Of a DNA stretch of 64,000 nt, positions 26,779-38,508 are shown piece after piece; positions within the stretch are counted from its first letter, which is position 1, and each line of letters begins with the position of its first letter. A program made the position numbers and the translations under genes. This stretch comes from Sipunculus nudus (taxonomy: Eukaryota > Annelida > Sipuncula > Golfingiida > Sipunculidae): the NCBI GenBank assembly GCA_026874595.1, contig CM049314.1, positions 25,617,729-25,681,728 on the forward strand, in the 5' to 3' direction. The notes below the pieces were generated by a model, which searched no databases, was not told the origin of the DNA, and was given only the letters and a program-made list of their open reading frames with translations.

Positions 26779-27247
26779 TATATGATTTTGTCATCAGATC
26801 TGAATCGGGGGGGGGGGGGTCGAAACTGGATTAAGGGGTAACCTAAAATGGGCGGGGGGGGGGGAGGGCTCGTAGTTTCACACCGGGAAAACTCGAATTC
26901 ACACAGGAGCCCTGACTTCAGAACACTGAGCATACACTGTTGATTTATTTGCAACAAAGGCTGTAAAATCTATTACAGTGTAATACGTGGGAGGTAATAA
27001 ACAGCTTACCGCATGTCCTACCTCATCTCACACCATTGTAACGTAGCACATACATCATGTGCTTACACATTTGGTTTTTCATTCGAGCGTAATAAACCAA
27101 CCACACATTTCCCAGTAGTTAGATTATATATACTCGATCAGGTAAGAAAACTGAAGTGGCTTTATTTCGTGACGTAAGGTCACTTACAAATGATCCATTT
27201 CCACCAAGACGTATATGGGCTATACACATTTATAATGTAATTAACAG

Positions 27248-27647
27248 GGGCGTGACCGGTTTCTTTGGCTCAGGGGTAGAGCGCAGGACTCAAATCGGGA
27301 GATCGTGGGTTCGAATTTCAGCCGAGGCGGTGAGGTTTTTCACGGTCGGCCCCAACCCAAGGTGAGCGCTCTGCAGGCTTAATTGGAAGGCTGTGCCCCA
27401 CAGCAATGTATCACTCACATACGAGTGTGTCTTTTGGGGGTTCCTCGATGTTATGACCCAGCAATGGGGATGATTACACACCAAGGATCCGCATGTTTGA
27501 TAGACACCGGGCCTGGATGACACCAGAATACAAATAAAAGTGATAGGAAGCGAGTGCTACCGCCCTGTCAGGGAGTCCCAAACTAAAATGGAAACTCTGT
27601 AGATGTACATACTTAGGTTAAGAATTAGATAAGTCAGCAAAAAAAAA
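27248..27647 (+). mobile_element. tRNA-derived SINE (family A), copy 2, with target-site duplication
   Basis: The tRNA-like head has an A box (TGGCTCAGGGGTAGAG) and a B box (GGGTTCGAATTTC), followed by the family A body and a short A-rich tail near 27,639-27,647. An 11-bp direct repeat, GTAATTAACAG, flanks the element at 27,237-27,247 and 27,648-27,658. Poly(A) plus a flanking duplication of this length is the signature of LINE-mediated retroposition. This is the most complete copy in the window. Confidence 0.92.
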
Positions 27648-27658
27648 GTAATTAACAG

Positions 27659-27845
27659 AGGCGGACCCATGATTTAGTAAAAGGAGGGGCCCAACCCAGG
27701 AGGACGAATGACAAAGCCTAATAATAGGTCCCCAGGTCCGAAAAAGGGTGGTCTGACCCCCTTAAAAGGTTGTGGTGGCTGAAGGGGGGGGGGGGGTCCG
27801 GACTCCTTGACCAATCCCCTGGATCCGCTTATTTTTACATAGTCT
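27659..27845 (+). repeat. Dispersed repeat with poly-G tract
   Basis: Begins 'aggcggaccc' and includes 'caacccaggagga-gaatgac', which is repeated in inverse orientation near 42,735-42,765. A G-run lies near 27,785-27,797. Confidence 0.7.
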
Positions 27846-27879
27846 ATGGATGTCGTCAATAAGCAAGGTATTATGTCCG

Positions 27880-28340
27880 CCAAGTGGCATGCAGGAATAA
27901 TATTATTACCGGCATTGGTTTGTTGCTTGCCGGAAATCTTCGATTTCGGCAAGTTGGTTGGTCAGTTGCGTATGTCCATTTGTCTGTTTTTTTGTTTTTT
28001 TGTTTTTTTGTGTGTTTGTCTGCGCTCTCCTGGCCACAATTTTGCCGCAATCGACATGACCCTTACAGGGACGATTGACAACCGAACACCCTGGAACCCT
28101 ATTGTTTTTGGTCAACATTGCTCCAAGGTCAAGGGTCAAGGTCACGACAGGTGTGGTTAACGGTTTTTGCACTATAACTTCGCCATAAATAGGCTTATCC
28201 ACTTCTGCAATAGCTCATTTTTTTCGTCATCACCTGGCCTTTCTTTTGATATGTAGCTTACTTAAATTTGCCGTTACCATGGTTACATTTTTTGGGCAAA
28301 AATCATGGAAATTGGAAATAACACGACCATTTTTTGTAAC
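27880..28340 (+). repeat. Dispersed repeat leading into the 148-bp array
   Basis: Paralogous to 7,960-8,200 ('tttcggcaag', 'ttggtcagtt', 'aaggtcaagg'). It runs directly into the tandem array, so the two probably form one mobile or amplified unit. Confidence 0.65.
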
Positions 28341-29690
28341 TTTGTCAGTTTTTGAGCTAGGCAGATCTAGTTTTCGGCATTTTGTTACACATGACCAGCT
28401 TGACACGACAGAACTGAAAGTCACGCCAAATCTCGCGCCATATCTCGTCAAACGAGAAAAAACGAGACTTCGCGGAAATGCTTATAACTCGGCGACTTTT
28501 ACAGCTAGACAAGTCTGGTTTTCGGCATTTCGTTCCACCAAACAAGCTTGACACGACAGAGCTGCAAGACAGGCCAAATCTCGCACCGTATCTCGTCAAA
28601 CGAGAAAACACGAGATTTCACGGAAATGCTTATAACTAGGCCAGTTTTACAGCTAGACACGTGTGGTTTTCGGCATTTAGTTCCACTAGACCAGCTTGAC
28701 ACGACAGATATGCAAGTCTGGCAAAATCTCGCACCGTATCTCGTCAAACGAGAAAACACGAAATTTCACGGAAATGCTTATAACTCGGCCAGTTTTACAG
28801 CTAGACAGGTCTGGTTTCCGGCATTTCCTTCCACATGACCAGCTTGACACGATAGATGTGCAAGTCAAGCCAAATCTCGCACCCTATCTCGTCAAACGAG
28901 AAAACACGAGATTTCACGGAAATGCTTATAATTTGGCGAGTTTTACAGCTAGACAGGTCTAGTTTTCGGCATTCATTAACATTTGGACGGCTTGACATGA
29001 CAAACCTGCAAGACTGGCCAAATCTCGCACCATATCTCGTCAAACGATGAAAAAGGAGATTTCACAGAAATGCTAATAACTCGGCGACTTTTACAGCTAG
29101 ACAGATGTAGTTTTCGCCATTTCATAACATTTAGAGAGTTTGATATGACAAATCTTCAAGACTGGCCAAATCCTGCACCATATCTCGTCACACGAGAAAA
29201 CACGAGAGTACACGGAAATGCTTATAACTCGGCGACTTTTACAGCTAGACGGATCTAGTTTTCGCCATTTCGTAACGTTTGGCCGTCTTGACATAATAAA
29301 ACTGCTCGTCTTGCCAAATCTCGTACTATATCTCGTCAAGCGAGATAAAAACATGATTTCACGTAAATGCTGATAAGACGGCGACTTTTGCAGCTAGACA
29401 GGTCTAGTTTCCGGCATTTTGTAATATTTGACAAACCTGACATGACAAAACTGGAAATCTCGCCAAAGCTCGCACCATTTCCCGTCAAACGAGAAAACAC
29501 GAGATTTCATGCAAATGCTTATAACTCAGCGGCTTTTATAGCTAGACGGGTCTGGTTTTCGGCATTTCATATCATTTGGCCAGCTTGACATGACAAACCT
29601 GAAAACGTCTCACTGCTCCTTGTCAAACAAGATTAACGGGATTTCATGAAAAAATTTTGAACTTGGTCCCTTTTACACTAGAAAGATATG
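28340..29690 (+). repeat. Satellite-like array, about nine 148-bp units
   Basis: The marker 'ttttacagctagac' (or a close variant) starts at about 28,353, 28,501, 28,649, 28,797, 28,945, 29,093, 29,241, 29,390 and 29,538, a near-constant 148-bp step. Each unit carries a palindrome-like core 'tctcgtcaaacgaga' followed by 'aacacgagatttcacgg'. Because 148 is not a multiple of three, open frames on both strands rotate from unit to unit; the many 60-100 codon frames here are by-products. Related diverged units lie at 8.6 kb and 12.6-13.0 kb. Confidence 0.95.
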
Positions 29691-29734
29691 CAGCTGTTAA
29701 AGGTCAGCATGCATAAATAAACATATTATCCGTT

Positions 29735-30010
29735 TCTGCTGCCCCGACAATGTTGCTCATGCATATGACTGTTTCTACATGCACTCTCTGTCTATCTGTC
29801 TGTATCATTTCCATTTCCGGCAAGCGCGTGACCTCTGGTCATCTTGTCTGTTTGTCTACTGTCTCTTAGCAACATTACATGTTCTAGACGAACTTTGATG
29901 AAATTTTTAGGATAGCTCGGCAATTATACAAGGAACAAATGATTGAATTTTTGGGGATGAGCCGGATCACCATCTGGATTCAGGAATTTATTTGAAGGAA
30001 AAATGATGCA
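29735..30010 (+). repeat. Dispersed invertebrate repeat ('gaactttgatgaaatttt' type)
   Basis: The order 'tgtctatctgtctg', 'ggcaagcgcg', 'gaactttgatgaaattttta' and 'gccggatcaccatctgg' resembles a dispersed repeat type common in molluscs. Autonomous partner unknown. Confidence 0.6.
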
Positions 30011-30489
30011 TTTTTTGGCAAAACTACTTGAATCTGTTAGAACTGCTTTGATAACATTGTTGCCACTAGATGGCGCTCGGTGTCAGTATACTATAACGGT
30101 TAGTGATTGTCCTGCTGTGTTTATCACACGTCTGACAATACCATATTTGGGTAATGAGCAGACTTAGCGGAGTTTTGCATTCATTGCGAATTTCTTGTTG
30201 GTATATATACAGCCTAATGATTGAAACCCATGCGTGTAAATATATGTATATATGCGTGAAATTTCAGACGCTTCATGTTTAAAACCCAGGGAACACAACA
30301 TGAATGTGGTGGTTGTTTTGTCTGAGACCTTCCGCCCACCGGATTCCCTCCAGACGACTAATAAGTTACTAAAAAACTTTTCAAAAGGATGTTGAATTTT
30401 GGAAGGTCCAAATTCCACCCAGGTCACAATTGTAGGGAACCAGCATAGATATGTTTTATCGTGTATTAACAGGATCAGATTGTTTTATG

Positions 30490-30490
<1 letters not shown>
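30010..30490. other. Non-coding DNA, nothing recognised
   Basis: An 87-codon minus-strand frame at 30,164-30,427 has no domain. Confidence 0.4.

Positions 30491-30493
<3 letters not shown>

Positions 30494-30557
<64 letters not shown>
30494..30557. repeat. (TA)n microsatellite
   Basis: Pure TA tract. Confidence 0.97.
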
Positions 30558-30559
<2 letters not shown>

Positions 30560-30871
30560 ACTGGGTTTATTGATATAGGAAAAGCCTTTGACGAATATGT
30601 ATAGATTAATGATAAATATATCACTACAAAAAATAAGGATGGGAAATTGTACCCATAATTTCTGTTGATATTAGGTAAATAAGGCGTATACTTTTCAATT
30701 TCCTGTTCGAAGTAAAGTTACCAGCTATCTGCAGCTATAATTTATATTAGTATCAATGAAATGATAGAGCTATAAATTCTCTAGATACGGGTACCGTAAT
30801 TATCGGAAAGGATCGTTAAAGCTTTTATATATGCTCTCATAATACATGTATATGTTCACATTAAGTAAAAT

Positions 30872-30875
<4 letters not shown>

Positions 30876-30941
<66 letters not shown>
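30876..30941. repeat. (TA)n microsatellite
   Basis: Pure TA tract. Confidence 0.97.
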
Positions 30942-30996
30942 TTCTCGATTTACTGTTCCATGTATTTTTACAAGCTATCTCCGGCTATATTAAATA

Positions 30997-31800
30997 CAGT
31001 AGAGCGCCGTATTTCCGAATGCCAAATTTCCGAAAATTCGTTTTTCCGAAAATTAAAATGGGGAACCGAAAATTTAATCGTATTTCCGAAATATATTTCA
31101 TGTATATAAATACCTAAAATGAATATTTGTAATTACGAGTCACAAGGCCTGCAGTAGTGTAAGCCCAGTGGAGACCCTTTTTAATTAGTTCTGGTCCGAT
31201 GTTGTCGCCGGGGCAAAGGTATGAAAACTACAGCTAGCCCTACAACGCTTGACCCCCTGTACCCCTAGCAAACGTCTAAGCAGTTTATCTAAGAGCACTT
31301 GTGTGTTATCGACCACATCTCGTTTGTACTCAAGCAAGCATAGTTCGTCGTCTTAGGACATGATGCCAGGCCAAATAACTGAGCAGTTTACTCGCATCAG
31401 CATTGATGAGATATAATTCATTAAACGCTTGTGCTCGAGCACCTTTTATATGTCCCGTTCTTCAATTACATAGATCGAAAGAAACACTGTGTTACTTAGT
31501 GATGTCATTTGACCTTTCCCTCCAGTTAATTTGATGAAAAAGATAGCACGCACGTATCCTAAAAGCAGGTTAGACTGACCTTTACTAATTAGGCAATAAT
31601 CCAATATCTTTTATATGTCTCGGTCGGCAATTACGAATATCGAAAAGAAACACCGTGTTCCTCGGGTAAAATGGCATTAAGTTAATCATTAACTGTCGTA
31701 CTAACTTGCCGCTAGACCCTTGTCCGCATTTCCGAATGTTTTCGTTTTTACGAACAAAAAGCTTGTCCCCCGACGATTTCGGAAAAACGACGCTCTACTG
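30997..31800. mobile_element. Non-autonomous TIR transposon, TA duplication (CAGTAGAGCG ends)
   Basis: The left end CAGTAGAGCGCCGTATTTCC and the inverted right end CAGTAGAGCGTCGTTTTTCC are near-perfect TIRs. TA flanks both sides (30,995-30,996 and 31,801-31,802). CAGT-type ends with TA duplication fit pogo/Tigger relatives in the Tc1/mariner superfamily. The 804-bp interior carries several 'tttccgaa' motifs near the left end and no transposase frame. Confidence 0.88.
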
Positions 31801-31802
31801 TA

Positions 31803-32245
31803 TTAATTTCAAAAATAAAAATCGCGTATTAATTCTCTAGTTACGGGTACCGTCATCGGTGGAAAGTGTTTTATAAGCTGTATATATGTAACGTCATTAT
31901 ACTGATATAATTTATGTTCATGTTACGTAAAATTGGCGTACTTCTCGATATCATGTTCCATGTTCCGATTTCAGTATTGAATTCACTAGATATACGGGCA
32001 TCGTCATTGGTGAAAGGGAATTTAGAATTATGCTTTACGAGATTCCATATCATCAGCTATATTAAGTTCTCCATGAACCCCCTATTATTATTTTAATAAA
32101 TCTCTTATAATGCTATATCGATAGTGCGGCTGATTTCCATTCTAATAAGTCCTTTATGGGATTGATAATATGTAAAACACCACTCATTTTACACGCAATA
32201 AAAGTAATTGCGCCAAGATGTCGGTTACCAGTGGCGTCAATATAT
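31803..32245. other. Non-coding DNA, nothing recognised
   Basis: 'tacgggtaccgtcat' phrases echo those near 30,785, so the TIR element may have inserted into a short repeat. Confidence 0.4.
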
Positions 32246-32247
32246 CC

Positions 32248-32269
32248 TGGGGGGGGGGGGGGGGGGGGA
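32248..32269. repeat. Poly-G tract
   Basis: About 20 consecutive G, a potential quadruplex-forming run. Confidence 0.9.
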
Positions 32270-32740
32270 GAGGGATTCAGACACGTTGGTTAGGGCACCA
32301 TTTTGGATAACCCAGGAAAATTGAAATATCAAGTTAGAGCTTCACTAGGTTGTATAACGCACCAGAGTTGGGCCATGAAAGCATCCGCTTGTGAAAAGGT
32401 TCAGAGATTTGATTTTGCTATATAGGGACCGTATAGCTGAGACTATGCACTGAGCGTATCTATTCACCTTATTGGAATATATTAATTTATGGATCCTCTC
32501 AGTAAATACAGAAACACCCAAAGAAGAACCTTTTTGATGATATTTTACACAAAAAAAATCGATAATAGATTTTAAATGTCCCTGTGTTCTACCAGTGTCA
32601 CGGATCACTGACACGGCTTTCATGATCAGCAGAACAAATACGGTCCGTATAACCAACTAGATTACGGGCAGTCGACAAGCGACTACGTGTATCCGCCAAA
32701 TCACAGAGGCATGGGTGAAGTAAGGCATTGAATGTTCCTG
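32270..32740. other. Non-coding DNA, nothing recognised
   Basis: A 103-codon minus-strand frame (32,345-32,656) has no recognisable domain. Confidence 0.4.
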
Positions 32741-32769
32741 ACATGACATGAATCCAAATTCTCGGCATC

Positions 32770-33870
32770 AGTTATGCCAATTAAACTCTTCATACATGTG
32801 CAATTTCCACCAAAAACAGATCTACAGATGAATACACCATACAAAATTTCAGGCCGAGACACCAATCAATTACTGAGAAAAAGTGCATCTATGTATTCTA
32901 GGAAAACAGAAAAGCAGGTGGCGCAACCTGTCTGGTCTACCATAAAGCTATCCAAGACGGATTAACATTCAAAATTTCAGACTGATAAATCCATCGACTC
33001 CTCAGATATGAGCGATTGGACGGATGAACGCAACGCGGAAACAATTGCAGATGGTGCCATAAGTCTTCAGTAAGAGTTGGAAGTGCAAAGTTTCAGGCTA
33101 ATACTCCTGAGAAAAAAGGCATCAATGTATTCTACAAAAACCGGAAGGTAGGTGGCACCATCTGTCTGATCAACAAGAAAACTTTCCAAGATTGATAGAC
33201 ATGCCAAATTTCAGACCAATAAATTGAACCACCCCTGAGATATGAGTATTTTTTTACCCAAAACTAACGTAAGGATGGACGACACGCTAAACGAATGCAG
33301 ATGGCGCCACCAGTCTAGAGTACGAGATCGTGGCATCTATTATCTTTGGACATGCAAAATTCCAGGCCAATACGGCAAATCACTCCTGAGAAAAGGGCAT
33401 TAATTTATTATTATAGCGGGAGGGTAGGTGGCGCTGCCTGTCTGGTCTACGAGAAAACTCTCCGAGATGGATGAACTTGCCGAAATTCAGACAAATACAT
33501 TGAACCACATTGAGATTCGTGCAATTTCCACCGAAGGCAAACGTAAGAAATGGCGCTACGCAAAAAAACAATTGCAAATGGCGCTACCAGTCTGGAGTAC
33601 GAGATGGAGGTATCCAAGATCATGCACAATTACAGCCCAATACATTGAATCAATCACTAAGACGAACAGATGCCAAATGCATGGATGGACGCCACACAAA
33701 AATAATTGTAGGAGGCCCCACCAGTCTCGAGTACGAGATGATAAATCCAAGATCTATACACTTGCAAAATGTCAGCTCAATACATTGAACCACTCCTGAG
33801 ATATTGGATATTATCAAAAAGACACCTATATTTATACTGAACAAAAAAAATTGCAGTTGGTGCCACAAAT
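32770..33870 (+). repeat. Degenerate tandem array, unit about 100-150 bp
   Basis: Blocks of 'ggtggcgc..cctgtctggtctac' or 'atggcgccaccagtct-gagtacgagat', followed by 'tgcaaaatttcagg-caatacattgaaccactcctgagatat', recur near 32,928, 33,061, 33,162, 33,311, 33,438, 33,588 and 33,722. Overlapping frames in several phases are repeat readings. Confidence 0.85.
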
Positions 33871-33907
33871 CTTTGTTACACACAACTACATAGGTGAGCA
33901 TTTAGCT

Positions 33908-34385
33908 ATGCCGGGTTTCGGAAAGATCGGTCTAAGGGTCTCAGAGGAGTTCTCTGAAAACGAACGCCGCGGCGGGGGCGGCGGAACCCGTGTGAAAACA
34001 TACAATCCGCAAAATTCTGTTTTGGCGGAAACAAATGAAAAAGAAGAGAGGATTGTTGTAACACGGGCTGGCGATTATAACATGGTAGGTTATCCAAGTG
34101 ATATTTCTAAATCATAACACGTGTTAGTAATGCACATGGAATTGTGTATCACAAAGTAGAAAAAAACGTTTTGTTGTGTTAATCGTGTTAATAATTTCCT
34201 CCACTGTGTTTAGGTGAGAGCAATTGTGTGACAGGAATTAACGGTATATATACGTGTGAATAGTTATTTATCTTTTTTATTTGTGTATCTCATCTCTTAT
34301 TTTCCAGATTGAGTCTACGTACACTAACCGCTCCATACCCAGGACGCATCCCGCAATCAACGGATATGTTGACACGGAACACTGA
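33908..34385 (+). CDS. Possible small two-exon gene, function unknown
   Basis: Exon 1 could run from the ATG at 33,908 to 34,084, ending before a donor GTAGGT. The protein begins MPGFGKIGLRVSEEF, has a run of five glycines and ends ARAGDYNM-like (TRAGDYNM). An acceptor (cttattttccag, AG at 34,306-34,307) begins exon 2, which in the matching phase 0 gives IESTYTNRSIPRTHPAING and a TGA at 34,383-34,385, for 84 residues in total. The exon is CpG-rich and sits next to the repeat array. A different, longer frame over 34,309-34,542 also looks protein-like (DYFDHRDVWEFIVDHTG), but no donor I can see has the phase to join it, so a frameshifted pseudogene is another reading. AATAAA signals occur near 35,135. 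I do not recognise the protein. Confidence 0.3.
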
Positions 34386-34820
34386 TTATTTCGACCATCG
34401 CGATGTTTGGGAGTTTATCGTTGATCACACAGGGCATCGATTGTACCCAAAAATCATTTTAGATGGAGGATTTGTATACATAGACACATTTGCCAAAGGG
34501 ACCCGTGTACGTTTGAAACACATACTAAAGCGTATCAGCTGAAATAGCCAAACAAACATCGTATAAGAAACTTAGCATCACCAGTTGTTTGTCGATCATA
34601 TGCTGCCTCAACTTTATATATTTTGTTTTGTAAAACAGAGAAGTATTAAGTTTACAATACAGACTTTTTACACAAGAGGACCCTGAGCCACAAGAGTTAA
34701 GCATGTACCTAAGAACACGTAAACAATTAGAAATGTATTCTTGATGAACACCAGCGATCAGACCCAAAAGGAACAGCACCTGAGGGTCAGCATGGATGTT
34801 CATTCTTGTCGCCATTTGTG

Positions 34821-34844
34821 TGTGTGTGTGTGTGTGTGTGTGTG
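34821..34844. repeat. (TG)n microsatellite
   Basis: Short TG tract. Confidence 0.9.
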
Positions 34845-35355
34845 AGTGTGTACGGCTAGGACAGGCAGTGCGAAGTATGCAGTTTCCGTGTTAGTATATA
34901 TCAAGAAAACTGAATTTTATTCAGTCAAAAACACAACATTTGCCTGCAGTATCAAATAATCTACGTTGAATGATTCCCAGGGGATCTGAATGTATAAGTA
35001 TTAATTATGAGAAAATGACTCGGAACTGTGTTGGGTGTTCGCAAATGCCAAATTATATATTTATATTTATTCAGGTGCACACATATGCTAATAATTAATA
35101 CGTTGCACTTTTTTCACTAATTGATTTTTACAAATAAATAAAAGATGTGTTTAAAAAAATAACGTGTTTTTATTTTAACTGGAAGGATTTATCATATTTT
35201 CAGGACACATGTATAGATAAAACTTTTCAGCTATAATCCTTGCAGTTACCCACTTTCTATGAGATACATTTTCATATCATCTGTCTAAAATGTTTCCTTT
35301 AAATAATGACATATGACGTGTGATTAATTTACCCTAAACCTATGATATGACATCA
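34845..35355. other. Non-coding DNA, nothing recognised
   Basis: AT-rich; includes the AATAAA signals near 35,135. Confidence 0.4.
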
Positions 35356-35359
35356 TTGA

Positions 35360-35632
35360 AGGTTCTATAAAAAAACCCTACACATGGGGTTTCACCCAGA
35401 ACCTTTTAAGGTTCCCCACTCAGTCCATCGTGAAGAACCTTGGAGGGTTCTTCTCAGAACCTCTGACGAGGTTCTAGATGGAACCTATAAGGTTCCAGAA
35501 AAAAAGCTTCTGGAGGTTCTAAAAAGAACCCCGCCCTTGAGCTTCCAGCTGGAACCTTAAAAGGTTCCCCACTCAGTCCACTCTGAAGAACCCTTTTGGG
35601 TTCTACCTGGAACCCTTTTTCCTAAGAGTGTA
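35360..35632. mobile_element. Palindrome-rich 'GGTTCT/AGAACC' element, CACTA-like end
   Basis: Alternating 'aggttct' and 'agaacctt' blocks make many overlapping inverted repeats. Two copies of 'aaggttccccactcagtcca' lie about 155 bp apart. The right end, read inversely, is CACTCTTAGGAAAAAGGGTT, resembling non-autonomous CACTA/EnSpm ends known from fish and invertebrates. I could not find the matching left end. Confidence 0.55.
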
Positions 35633-35836
35633 CACAATGTAGTCTGACGTTAGATATCCATAATTAGTACGAACAACGCCATTTATCATCCACTCCAGGG
35701 TCGGTTTCCCAGTCAAACCTCCTAAGGATCTCTGGTAGACGCTGGCCAATCTGTCGTGGTTATCTAATTCTGAGGATAGGATTTTGTATTTCTGTCTGTG
35801 TGGGTAATTCAAAGCACCACAACAAATATATATATA
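35633..35836 (-). mobile_element. Truncated Ty3/gypsy fragment: 5' internal region plus LTR edge
   Basis: 35,640-35,750 matches the 5' untranslated region of the intact element (50,655-50,773), for example 'ggatatccagaattaa' versus 'agatatccataattag'. 35,755-35,836 matches the first part of its LTR ('tctaattctgagga-aggatttt', 'gggtaattcaaag-accacaacaaatata'). It is diverged, so it represents an older relative. The LTR continues on the far side of the nested insertions at 39,568. Confidence 0.8.
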
Positions 35837-37307
35837 CTGTGGTTGCCTTCATATTGGCGAGGGTTAAATTTTTGCGATTTTCACATTTCCAGTGTTTCGC
35901 GAGGGTTCGTTTATTCCACGTTCGTGATTTCACCATAGGGTACATGGGGGTAATATGAGCATATGGGAAATATGATCACCCCCGTGTAAATATTTCTGAA
36001 CCACTAAAATGTGCTGCCCCCTGCTGGATTGTTGTGAAAAATGTCACAACGAGGCTGAAGAACGAATCAGACAAGACGCCAGCATATTTGAGAAGGTTAA
36101 ATCATTTAAAAAAGTTTAGTGTACATTTAACAAAAATGTCTTTCTAAGTTTGCAGTGTCAGTGAGGATACATAATTGACTTGATTTCCAAAATATTTGTT
36201 TTGGCTGACCCCTGGGGTATTATTTTTTTTAATGAGTGAGAAATAATGGATGAAACTGTGACAATGTGTGTGACCTCTCGATCAATGTAAAATATACAAG
36301 AATGGGGAATACGAGCATGTCTATCTTGGGGTAATTTGGGCATGTGTACTCATATTACCCATATAATTTCGTAGGTGCTCGTATTGCCCCACAGGGCCAA
36401 CACAATGTGAAAACTGTAAATATAAGTTAAACACTTCAACCTGAGCGGTCTCATGGCACTGCAATTAGTGATATTCTTTCCGTTTATTTAAATAAATATT
36501 TTAAATTAAAATGCCAAAGAGAGAGAGTGAGTGAGTGTGTCTGTGTGTGTGTACAGGGGCGTAAATACAGGGGGTTGGGGTACATATTTACCCACTTATT
36601 AGCAAAGGGGAATGGTCAGTTCAGAGAATATTACTTGTATATTGGTAATGGAATGTATTATCAGAATTTTGTTCCATTTCTGAGTATACTTTGAAATATT
36701 TTATATCTAAGCCTGGCCTGGAATTAGGTTGTACTGGCAACATATTACCTTATTTTCTAAATCTTTTTCCAAATGTTATATATCTGAAATAATCTTAAAA
36801 CAAAACCATTTCTTAAATTCAATCCAGCCGAAACAACGTCGAGCAAAGGTACTGCTCATTTTAGATGGGCACACAAGTCACACCAAAAACTTAGCTGTCA
36901 TTGACAAGGCTCGTTCCAACAATGCATTCGTCATATCCCTTCCATCTCATTGCACGCATCGGATGCAGCCACTTGACGTGTCATTGTTTAAGAGTCTTAA
37001 CTTACACTATGACTCCGCAGTACAGACATGGATGCGCAACCATCCGGGCAGAGTAGTGACTGAATGGCAGGTCGCAGAGCTCTTTTCCGAAGCCTACTGC
37101 AGGGCAGCAACAGTGAAAAATGCCGTGTCGGGGTTTAAAAAATCTGGAATAAACCCTTTCAACCCAGATATTTTTTCTGAGGAAGACTTCATAGCCACTG
37201 AACTCACAGATGGTCCTATCACCTCAGACAACAGAGAATCACAGAAATCTGACATTTTAGAAAAACCTAGCACAACTCAGGATGTTCAGGCTTCCAGGGG
37301 ACCTGCG

Positions 37308-37640
37308 ACTCCTGCCACCTCAGAGAACCAAGTCTCACCCGAGGGTCCTCAGGATTCCGGAGAACCAGGGACACCTGCCACTTCAGAGAACCAAGTCTCA
37401 CCCGAGGGTCCTCAGGATTCCGGAAGACCAGGGACCCCTGCCACTTCAGAGAAACAAGTCTCACCCGAGGGTCCTCAGGATTCCGGAGGACCAAGGATCC
37501 CTGCCACTTTAGAGAAACAAGTCTCATCCGAGGGTCCTCAGGATTCCGGAGGACCAGGGACCCCTGTCGCGTTCGAAAACCTCGTCTCACATGAAGACCC
37601 TCTGGATTCTGGGGTAGCAGAGCTGATATCCATTTCAAAT
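37308..37640 (+). repeat. 63-bp in-frame tandem repeat in the transposase tail
   Basis: 'caagtctcacccgagggtc' or variants start at 37,329, 37,392, 37,455, 37,518 and 37,581, a constant 63-bp step. Each encodes 21 residues rich in Ser, Pro, Glu and Gly (NQVSPEGPQDSG core). Weaker units with 'tctcacctga' continue to about 37,980. The product would be disordered. Confidence 0.95.
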
Positions 37641-38372
37641 GACCCTGACACATCTTACGGCGCTCAGGATACCAGGAGAACTGACGCAAGTTCTATTTCA
37701 GAGAATTCATTCTCACCTCTCGGTCCCCTTGATTCCGAGAGACCAGAAATATCTGTCAGTTAAGAAAATCAAATCTCACCTGAAGACGCTAGTGATAAGA
37801 GCATGCCAAAAAAACTCTGTAATTTCAAAGAATCCTGTTTCACCTGAGTCTCCTAAAGAACCCGGGGTTACAGAGACCACTGGTATTTCAGAGAAGCCCC
37901 TCTCACCTATGGTTGCCTTTCAAAGACCAGAGAAACTTGCCACTTCATAGGACCAGATCTCACCTGTAGAACCTCAGAATTGTGGAGGATCAGAGTCTGC
38001 TCACTGTGTGCCCCAGGAGCCATATATTGATGCAGATAAGTCTCAGTCCTTCCGGGATATACTCCCTGTTCCGAGAGCCTTGAGGCAAACGTCCACACGA
38101 AAGAGAAAAGTATGTCATGCGGAAGTTATCACAACATCGCCGTATTAACGGCAGATTGAAGCTGCAAAAAAGAAAAAACATAGCAAGTCGGAATCTGTCC
38201 GGACAGTCAATCCGCGGAAAGAGAAAACGTCAAACAAAGCTAAAGTGAGAAAAACTGGCACTAAAAAGCAGACATTGATTAGAAAAGGGAAAGTTTCAAA
38301 AAAGGAGAGCACATATCCCGTAAAGAGGGGCACCTGAGGAAGAACTCTGTAAATGCTTGAGAAAATGAAAAG

Positions 38373-38508
38373 TGTCCATACTGTCATGAATGTTACCTTG
38401 ACACGTTGAATGATAACTGGATTCAGTGTCAGAAATGCCTCTCGTGGATGCACACAGAATATGCCGGGGTTGATCGACTCACAAACAACATTTGAATGTG
38501 ATTTATGT
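38373..38508 (+). pseudogene. Degenerate PHD-type zinc finger of the transposase
   Basis: Reads CPYCHECYLD...WIQCQKCLSWMHTE, then Tyr where the family has Cys, and after a 1-nt frameshift FECDLC followed by a stop. The Cys/His spacing matches PHD-like fingers that end many invertebrate transposase and retroelement proteins. The Cys-to-Tyr change and frameshift show decay. Confidence 0.7.

Noticed and set aside
28230-29588. Many 60-100 codon frames on both strands (for example LTRYGARFG-type proteins)
   Set aside because: They are readings of the 148-bp array; the unit is not a multiple of three and the same sequence appears in rotating frames on both strands.
28340-29690. CRISPR array
   Set aside because: Units are contiguous 148-bp tandem repeats without unique spacers, in eukaryotic-type DNA.
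37267-37689. 140-codon minus-strand frame opposite the transposase tail
   Set aside because: Mirror of the 63-bp in-frame repeat, which stays open on the opposite strand because the unit is a multiple of three.
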